DNA from: Planifilum fulgidum
GTDB lineage: Bacteria; Bacillota; Bacilli; Thermoactinomycetales; DSM-44946
Length of the DNA: 59,470 nt
Reading direction: 5' to 3'
Assembly: GCF_900113175.1 (NCBI RefSeq)
Contig: NZ_FOOK01000020.1
Span: forward strand, 1 to 59,470
Positions 52,790 through 59,470 of the stretch are shown piece after piece. The notes beneath the pieces are model-generated. The model saw only the letters and a list, made by a program, of their open reading frames with translations, did no database searches and was not told the DNA's origin. The translations under genes and the position numbers were made by a program. Within the stretch, counting starts at the first letter, position 1. Each line of letters opens with the position of its first letter.

Positions 52790-53368
52790 CTATCGGTTTT
52801 TGCATGCCCTGTCCAGGATTTCCCGGACGACATCGCCCTTGGCGTCCGCGTAGTCCTGCACGTGTCGCCAACTGCGCCGGGCCAATTCGCGCTTGACGCG
52901 GGCGTATTTTTCCCGATCTTCCTCGTAGGTGCGAAGCCAGTCGCGAAAGCACAGCATCCGCTCGATTTCCGACGCGCCCTCGCTGAAGACATGCAGGTTG
53001 ATGTCGGTGTCGGGCCCCTTGAACAGGCGGTGTTCGAACCATTCGGGCTCCCGGATCCGGAGCTTGTAGCCCGCAGCCTCCAGGGCCGGGACATAGGAGG
53101 CTTCGTCGGAGGAGTCCGGCACGACCAGCAGGATGTCGATGACGGGCTTGGCACAGAGTCCCGGCACCGAGGTGGAGCCCACGTGTTCCACCCGGAGCGC
53201 CCGGTCGCCGAGGGCGGAGCGGATCCGATCGGCCTCCCGCTCGAAAAGCCCGGGCCAGCGCGGGTCGTACTCGACCAGGGCGATGGGCGCGTTGTGGGGC
53301 TTCAGCTCGCCCACCGTCACTTTTTTCAGGTATTCTTCCGCATCCCGGGCCGGTTTGGCATCATCCAT
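52790..53368 (-). CDS. GrpB/DUF94 family nucleotidyltransferase-like protein
   Basis: A 192-residue protein of the GrpB (UPF0157) family, a minimal nucleotidyltransferase fold. The signature is VEYDPRWPGLFEREADRI followed by VEHVGSTSVPGLCAKPVIDI, with GST and xDIL providing the presumed active site, and later HVFSEGASEIERMLCFRDWL. The biochemical role of the family is not established. GGAAGGTGG precedes ATG 53368; ATG 53407 sits right at the start of a transcript from TATAAT on the minus strand near 53425. It is another gene foreign to the Bacillus order. Confidence 0.85.
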   Translation of the reverse strand: MDDAKPARDAEEYLKKVTVGELKPHNAPIALVEYDPRWPGLFEREADRIRSALGDRALRVEHVGSTSVPGLCAKPVIDILLVVPDSSDEASYVPALEAAGYKLRIREPEWFEHRLFKGPDTDINLHVFSEGASEIERMLCFRDWLRTYEEDREKYARVKRELARRSWRHVQDYADAKGDVVREILDRACKNR

Positions 53369-53583
53369 CGGGGAATCGATCCACCTTCCTTTATCCATTT
53401 TTTTCATGAACCCTGTTTCATTATAGCAGAGGCGGACGCCCATCATGGGCATTTTTTGATCCTGCGGGTTTTGCCGGCGGGTGCCATTACTTGGCCTTTT
53501 ATCGGGGGACGATTTGTTGTAAACTGATAAGGATAGCGGGAGTTTGCGGAGACGAGACCGAGATGAGAGGAGAGGAGCCGAGG

Positions 53584-54177
53584 ATGATTCTGGTGATCGA
53601 CAATTACGATTCCTTTACCTATAATCTGGTGCAGTATCTGGGAGAGCTGGGGGAATCCCCGGAGGTGCACCGGAACGACCGGATCACTCCGGAGGAGATC
53701 GAAGGGATGGCTCCAGAGGCCATCATTCTTTCTCCGGGACCGGGCAAGCCGGAGGAGGCGGGGGTGTGTCCGGAGCTGGTCCGCCGCTTTGCCGGCCGCT
53801 TTCCCATCCTGGGCGTCTGCCTGGGTCACCAGGTCATCGCCCACGTCTTTGGCGGGAAGGTGGTCCGGGCCGGCCGGCTGATGCACGGGAAAACCTCCCC
53901 GATCCTGCACGACGGGAAAACCCTGTTTCGGGGGATGCCTTCCCCCTTCGAGGCGATGCGCTACCACTCCCTGATTGTCGACCGGGAGAGCCTGCCGGCG
54001 GAACTTTTGGTCAGTGCCGTAACGCCGGAAGGGGAAGTGATGGCCCTGCGCCACCGGGACTACCCCCTGGAGGGCGTCCAGTTCCATCCGGAATCGGTGG
54101 GGACTCCGGAGGGCAAAAGGCTGCTCACCAACTTTTTGGATGCGCATTTGCCCGGCCGTCCGGCCCGGGCCGTGTGA
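53584..54177 (+). CDS. pabA: aminodeoxychorismate/anthranilate synthase component II
   Basis: A 197-residue class I glutamine amidotransferase. The catalytic triad is visible as GVCLGHQ (Cys near 81), the late GVQFHPES (His and Glu), and the oxyanion region [13 protein letters not shown]. In B. subtilis this subunit serves both folate (with PabB) and tryptophan synthesis. GAGGAG precedes ATG 53584. The synthase large subunit pabB and lyase pabC that flank it in B. subtilis are missing. Confidence 0.93.
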   Translation: MILVIDNYDSFTYNLVQYLGELGESPEVHRNDRITPEEIEGMAPEAIILSPGPGKPEEAGVCPELVRRFAGRFPILGVCLGHQVIAHVFGGKVVRAGRLMHGKTSPILHDGKTLFRGMPSPFEAMRYHSLIVDRESLPAELLVSAVTPEGEVMALRHRDYPLEGVQFHPESVGTPEGKRLLTNFLDAHLPGRPARAV

Positions 54178-54200
54178 CTTTCGGCAAAGGGGCGAAGGGA

Positions 54201-55070
54201 ATGAGCGGCACCACTTCCATGATCCATCCGCCCAGGGAACCCTTGAAAGCCGGTTCCCACCTCCTTCCCATCCACCGGCGCACCCTGGTGATGGGCATCC
54301 TGAACGTGACCCCGGACTCCTTCTCCGACGGGGGCCGGTACAACCGGCTGGACCGGGCCGTATCCCATGCCCGCCGGATGGTGGAGGAGGGGGCGGACCT
54401 GATTGACGTGGGGGGCGAATCGACCCGTCCCGGGCATGAACCGGTTCCCCTGGAGGAGGAGCTGGAGCGGGTGATTCCCGTGATTGAGGCCCTCGTCCGG
54501 GAGGTGGACGTCCCCCTCTCCGTCGACACCTACAAGGCGGAGGTGGCCCGGCAGGCCCTGGAGGCGGGCGCCCACATCATCAACGACGTGTGGGGCTGCA
54601 GGCGGGATCCGGAGATGGCCCGGGTGGCGGCCCGCTTCGATGTGCCGATCGTCCTGATGCACAACCGGGAACTGCCGACGGCCTATGATTCCCTTTTGGA
54701 CGACATCTGCGCCGATCTGTTGGAAAGCGTGCGGATCGCCCGGGAGGCGGGCGTCAAGGAGGAGCGGATCATCCTCGACCCGGGGATCGGCTTCGGCAAA
54801 ACCTATGAGGAGAACCTCGAGGTGATGCGCCGGCTGGAGCGGATCGTCGAGCTCGGCTATCCGGTGCTGCTCGGCACATCCCGGAAGTCGATGATCGGCA
54901 AGACCCTCGACCTGCCCACGGACCAGCGCGTCGAGGGGACCGCGGCCACCGTCGCCCTGGGCATCGCCAAGGGGTGCCGGATCGTCCGGGTGCACGACGT
55001 GCGGGAAATGGTCCGGGTCGCCCGCATGACCGATGCGATCCTGTACGGCCCCGAAGCGGTCAGGGATTGA
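54201..55070 (+). CDS. folP: dihydropteroate synthase
   Basis: A 289-residue TIM-barrel enzyme joining p-aminobenzoate to DHPPP in folate synthesis; the target of sulfonamides. Motifs: MGILNVTPDSFSDGG near residue 31, DVGGESTRPG, DPGIGFGKT and the late GTSRKSMIG. AAGGG precedes ATG 54201. The frame is open far upstream over pabA but that part is a shadow. It overlaps no neighbour and is followed 40 bases later by folB. Confidence 0.96.
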   Translation: MSGTTSMIHPPREPLKAGSHLLPIHRRTLVMGILNVTPDSFSDGGRYNRLDRAVSHARRMVEEGADLIDVGGESTRPGHEPVPLEEELERVIPVIEALVREVDVPLSVDTYKAEVARQALEAGAHIINDVWGCRRDPEMARVAARFDVPIVLMHNRELPTAYDSLLDDICADLLESVRIAREAGVKEERIILDPGIGFGKTYEENLEVMRRLERIVELGYPVLLGTSRKSMIGKTLDLPTDQRVEGTAATVALGIAKGCRIVRVHDVREMVRVARMTDAILYGPEAVRD

Positions 55071-55110
55071 CGAACTTGCGGCACGGAGGAAGAGGGAGGC
55101 CGGGGAGACG

Positions 55111-55476
55111 ATGGACAAGGATACGATCTTTTTCAGGGGCATGACCTTCTACGGATATCACGGGGTATACCCCGAGGAGACACGGCTGGGACAGCGGTTT
55201 GTCGTCGATCTGGAGCTGGGACTGGACCTGGCCCCCGCCGCCCGCACCGACGATCTGAATCAGACCGTGGACTACGGCCGGGTGTATCAGGTGGTCAAGG
55301 AATTGGTGGAGGGGAAACCCTGCCGGCTGGTGGAGACCCTGGCGGAGCGGATCGCCGGCGCGCTCCTCACCGGCTTTCCGGTGGAGGAGGTGCGGGTCCG
55401 GGTGACCAAGCCGAATCCGCCCATCCCCGGACATTACGATTCCGTCGGCGTGGAAATCCGCAGGAGGCGGCCATGA
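55111..55476 (+). CDS. folB: dihydroneopterin aldolase
   Basis: A 121-residue enzyme converting dihydroneopterin to 6-hydroxymethyl-dihydropterin. Recognised by FRGMTFYGYHGVYPEETRLG near the start, LNQTVDYGRVY in the middle and VTKPNPPIPGHYDSVGVEI at the end. ATG 55111 follows GGGAGG and GGGGAG; its stop overlaps the start of folK (ATGA). An earlier in-frame start at 55033 overlaps folP and is not supported. Confidence 0.95.
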   Translation: MDKDTIFFRGMTFYGYHGVYPEETRLGQRFVVDLELGLDLAPAARTDDLNQTVDYGRVYQVVKELVEGKPCRLVETLAERIAGALLTGFPVEEVRVRVTKPNPPIPGHYDSVGVEIRRRRP

Positions 55477-56000
55477 GGCAGCCGGTGACCGCCTACCTGG
55501 GGCTGGGCTCCAATCTGGGCGACCGGCTGGACCACCTGCGCCAGGGGGTGGAGCTGCTCCAGTCCCATCCGGCCATCCGCATCACCCGGATCTCCTCCGT
55601 CTATGAGACGGCCCCCGTCGGTCCGGTGGAGCAACCGGATTTTCTCAACCTGGTCGTCGCCGCCGACACCACCCTTTCTCCGGAGGAGCTTCTTTCGGTC
55701 GCCCAGGAGATCGAGAGGCGGCTTCACCGGGTGCGGACCATCCGCTGGGGACCCCGCACCCTGGACATCGACATCCTGCTGTACGGGGACCGGATTCTTC
55801 ACAGGGAGGAATTGACCATTCCCCATCCCCGGATGGAGGAGCGGGCCTTCGTCCTGATTCCCCTCCTGGAAGTGGCGGGCAATCTGCGGATTCCCGGGAG
55901 CGGGGCGACGGTCCGGGAGCGGATCGAAAAGGCCCCGGACCGGCCGGGCGTGCGAAGGACCCCGTATCGCATCACTCCGGCAAATCCGGTGATGGGATGA
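55473..56000 (+). CDS. folK: 2-amino-4-hydroxy-6-hydroxymethyldihydropteridine diphosphokinase
   Basis: A 175-residue HPPK enzyme that pyrophosphorylates the pterin for FolP. Motifs: AYLGLGSNLGDRLDHL at the start, VYETAPVGPVEQPDFLN, RWGPRTLDIDILLYGD with the metal-binding Asp pair, and IPHPRMEERAFVLIPL. It overlaps folB by four bases. The small DNA-binding gene yazB that follows in B. subtilis is absent. Confidence 0.96.
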   Translation: MRQPVTAYLGLGSNLGDRLDHLRQGVELLQSHPAIRITRISSVYETAPVGPVEQPDFLNLVVAADTTLSPEELLSVAQEIERRLHRVRTIRWGPRTLDIDILLYGDRILHREELTIPHPRMEERAFVLIPLLEVAGNLRIPGSGATVRERIEKAPDRPGVRRTPYRITPANPVMG

Positions 56001-56049
56001 GGAATATATCGGTTTGAAGAAAGCAATAAAGAAAGGAGGATGAGGCGCC

Positions 56050-57066
56050 GTGATGAAAAAACTGAAGATCGGGCCGGTGGAGACGAAAAACAACGTGGTG
56101 CTGGCGCCGATGGCCGGCGTCTGCAACCCCGCCTTCCGCCTGATCGCCAAGGAATTCGGGGTGGGTCTGGTCTGTGCCGAGATGGTGAGCGACAAGGCGA
56201 TCCTGCACGGCAACGAGCGCACCCGGAAGATGCTGTACGTGGATGAGCGGGAAAAGCCCCTCAGCCTGCAGATCTTCGGCGGGGACAAGGAGAGCCTGGT
56301 GGAGGCGGCCAAGATCGTGGACCGGCAGACCAACGCGGACATCATCGACATCAACATGGGCTGCCCGGCGCCCAAGGTGGTCAAGTGCGACGCCGGCGCC
56401 CGCTGGCTGCTGAATCCGGGGAAAATCGAGGAACTGGTGGCCGCCGTCGTCGAGGCGGTGGAAAAACCGGTTACCGTCAAGATGCGGATCGGCTGGGATG
56501 AAAACCACATCTACGCCGTGGAAAACGCCCTGGCCGTCCAGCGGGGCGGAGGAAAAGCGGTGGCCGTGCACGGCCGCACCCGGAAGCAGATGTACACCGG
56601 GAAAGCCAACTGGGACATCATCCGCCAGGTGAAGGAGGCGGTGGACATCCCGGTGATCGGAAACGGGGATGTCTTCACCCCCGAGGATGCGAAACGGATG
56701 CTGGAGCAGACCGGCTGCGACGGCGTCATGATCGGACGGGGCGCCCTGGGGAATCCCTGGATGCTGCACCGCACCGTCCATTACCTGGAAACCGGCGAAC
56801 TCCTTCCCGAGCCCACCCCCCGGGAAAAGGTGGAGATCGCGCTTGTGCACATGGACCGGCTCATCGCCCTGCGCGGCGAGGAAGTGGCCGTCCGGGAGAT
56901 GCGGAAGCACGCCGCCTGGTATTTGAAGGGACTGCGGGGCGCCGCCCGGGTGAAGGACCGCATCAACGAACAAACCACCCGGGAGGGGATGGCCCGGGTC
57001 CTGTGGGAGTTCGTGGAGCAGCTGGAACGGGAACAGTCCGGGAATTCGGCGAAAAAGGCGGGATGA
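56050..57066 (+). CDS. dusB: tRNA dihydrouridine synthase DusB
   Basis: A 338-residue FMN enzyme reducing uridine to dihydrouridine in tRNA. Motifs: LAPMAGVCNPAFRLIAKE, the catalytic Cys in INMGCPAPKVVKCDAGARWL, AVHGRTRKQMYTG and IGNGDVFTPEDA. AAAGGAGG lies 10 bases before GTG 56050; ATG 56053 is the next codon. The order folK-dusB-lysS is conserved. Confidence 0.95.
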   Translation: MMKKLKIGPVETKNNVVLAPMAGVCNPAFRLIAKEFGVGLVCAEMVSDKAILHGNERTRKMLYVDEREKPLSLQIFGGDKESLVEAAKIVDRQTNADIIDINMGCPAPKVVKCDAGARWLLNPGKIEELVAAVVEAVEKPVTVKMRIGWDENHIYAVENALAVQRGGGKAVAVHGRTRKQMYTGKANWDIIRQVKEAVDIPVIGNGDVFTPEDAKRMLEQTGCDGVMIGRGALGNPWMLHRTVHYLETGELLPEPTPREKVEIALVHMDRLIALRGEEVAVREMRKHAAWYLKGLRGAARVKDRINEQTTREGMARVLWEFVEQLEREQSGNSAKKAG

Positions 57067-57071
57067 CTTCC

Positions 57072-57172
57072 GGCGGGTTCATCCCGCCCGGCGTTTTTTC
57101 TTGGCCGCGGAGCCGGCGAGGAGGCTCCCCGTGCGTGAAACCCGGCGGAGACGACTCTCGGCCGTTTTTTCT
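57072..57172 (+). terminator. two terminators after dusB
   Basis: GGCGGG/CCCGCC (57072-57088) is followed by a T run at 57094-57099. A second imperfect stem (CGGCGGAGA/TCTCGGCCG region, 57146-57166) is followed by TTTTTTCTG. The 100 bases from there to lysS hold only its ribosome binding site and no clear promoter. Confidence 0.75.
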
Positions 57173-57201
57173 GTTTGAGGGTTGTCCCGTTTGGTCCATA
57201 A

Positions 57202-58761
<1,560 letters not shown>

Positions 58762-58778
58762 AGGCGGATGGAAAAATG

Positions 58779-58818
58779 AAAAAAGGCGTTCCCCCATATA
58801 CGGGGGAACGCCTTTTTT
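58779..58818 (+). terminator. lysS terminator
   Basis: AAAAAAGGCGTTCCCCC and GGGGGAACGCCTTTTTT form a perfect 17-bp stem with loop ATATAC. It is symmetrical, so it would also stop minus-strand transcripts. Confidence 0.95.
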
Positions 58819-59470
58819 CGCGGCAGGCTTCGAAAGGATCCGGATCCCAATGACTTGCCCGATTACAGTGGAGGCAACGAAAACATGAACATGGTTCGAG
58901 GTGTCGACGTCGGAGGACGGACCAGAGAAGAACAACAGGATATCGGCGCGGTTCATGGTGAGCATGTCCAGCATCCCGCTTGGCATCAATCTTTCCTGTC
59001 GGTTTCAGCCGGGAGAAAGCGGCTGCAATCGGAAAAGGAACTGCCCTTCTTTTACGCTCGACTTGTCCCGGTTCGAAACCATTGTCCTGCAGGATTGTTG
59101 CTATTCCGGTTCCATGGAAAACAGGTGAGCCAATGTTATGAAAGTATGGATCGGGCTAAAATGATGTTTGCGGGTTGGCGCCGCACGCCTTGTATGGGCT
59201 TTCCGGACGGGGAGGAGGCGCAAGATCCCGGCGAAAAAATTCAGCCGCTGCCCCTTCAGCATGGGATCAACCGGCACCTTTGATTGGACCGAAAACCATA
59301 TCCGGCACGGATGAGGCGGCGCCACAGCCTCTGCGGGGTGTTCCCCTTTGTGTTGAGCGCGGTCAGGAGGTTCGCATTAGAAGCTATTTCAAAATTCGGT
59401 TTACACACCAAATAATGAATGCGATCAGGCAAAAAGCTCTATAAATATGCAAATATCGGTCATATCGAAC
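58819..59470. other. unassigned region at the window end
   Basis: These 650 bases hold no gene I can support. Open frames on both strands (for example plus 58855-59283 and 58901-59128, minus 59101-59325) lack good ribosome binding sites, recognisable motifs and normal composition. An AGGAGG at about 59365 is not followed by a standard start codon. The last ~80 bases are clearly AT-richer and may be the approach to a promoter or a decayed element beyond the window. Confidence 0.5.

Noticed and set aside
52564-53154. Minus-strand frame of 196 residues overlapping the GrpB-family gene
   Set aside because: Ser/Pro/Arg-rich and in a different frame from the conserved GrpB motifs.
53766-54200. Upstream extension of FolP over pabA
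   Set aside because: It overlaps the conserved pabA frame and does not resemble dihydropteroate synthase.
58855-59283. 142-residue plus-strand frame after lysS
   Set aside because: No ribosome binding site at a sensible distance, no motif, and atypical composition.

Overview
The window is a chromosomal stretch from a GC-rich, endospore-forming Firmicute. Its gene order is essentially that of the Bacillus subtilis origin-proximal region: rRNA operon end, csfB/gin, yaaO, tmk, darA, holB, ricT, yabA, rsmI, abrB, metS, tatD, rnmV, ksgA, veg, sspF, ispE, purR, ridA, spoVG, glmU, prs, ctc, pth, fin, mfd, spoVT, yabM, mazG, HU, rqcP, yabP, yabQ, divIC, two tRNA-Met genes, spoIIE, tilS, hpt, ftsH, coaX, hslO, cysK, pabA, folP, folB, folK, dusB, lysS. 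Sporulation genes (gin, sspF, spoVG, fin, spoVT, yabP, yabQ, spoIIE) show a spore former. The high GC content, the HerA-NurA pair and the lineage-specific insertions suggest a moderately thermophilic relative such as the Thermoactinomycetaceae (Planifilum-like). That placement is an inference and was not tested by any search.

Layout. 0-0.7 kb holds the 23S 3' end and 5S rRNA, with a tRNA-Thr gene and a damaged tRNA-Glu on the opposite strand. 0.9-8.3 kb holds a CPBP membrane protease, gin and the yaaO-rsmI operon, ending at abrB on the minus strand. 8.5-12 kb is a lineage-specific insertion encoding NurA nuclease, HerA helicase and a HIT-like protein. 12.1-21.9 kb runs from a Met T-box and metS through lepB, tatD, rnmV, ksgA, a YkuK-like gene, veg, sspF, ispE and purR-ridA to spoVG. 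22-31.2 kb holds glmU, prs, ctc, pth, fin, mfd and a PrsA-like foldase. 31.5-39 kb holds spoVT, an inserted TetR/membrane-protein pair with a perfect double operator, yabM, mazG, HU, rqcP, yabP, yabQ and divIC. 39.2-40.1 kb holds initiator and elongator tRNA-Met and a DUF402 gene. 40.2-50.9 kb holds spoIIE, tilS, hpt, ftsH, coaX, hslO and cysK. 51-53.4 kb is a minus-strand insertion with two related lipoproteins (one carrying an OmpA domain) and a GrpB-family gene. 53.6-58.8 kb holds folate synthesis genes, dusB and lysS. The last 650 bases hold nothing I recognise.

The genes cover translation (metS, lysS, rRNA and tRNA modification, L25, pth), DNA repair and replication control (mfd, holB, yabA, HerA-NurA), envelope precursor supply (glmU, prs, ispE), folate and cysteine synthesis, proteostasis (ftsH, hslO, PrsA-like) and the switch into sporulation. 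Many B. subtilis-type regulatory signals are readable by eye: tandem Spo0A boxes downstream of the abrB promoter, a 21-bp-spaced spoIIE promoter with Spo0A boxes, a sigma-H promoter at spoVG, a sigma-B-like promoter at ctc, sigma-G-like promoters at sspF and spoVT, and tandem sigma-A promoters at veg. I found no CRISPR array, prophage or intact insertion sequence. The best candidates for something less described are the NurA-HerA-HIT cassette, the paired lipoproteins, and several genes with structured leaders or misplaced ribosome binding sites.
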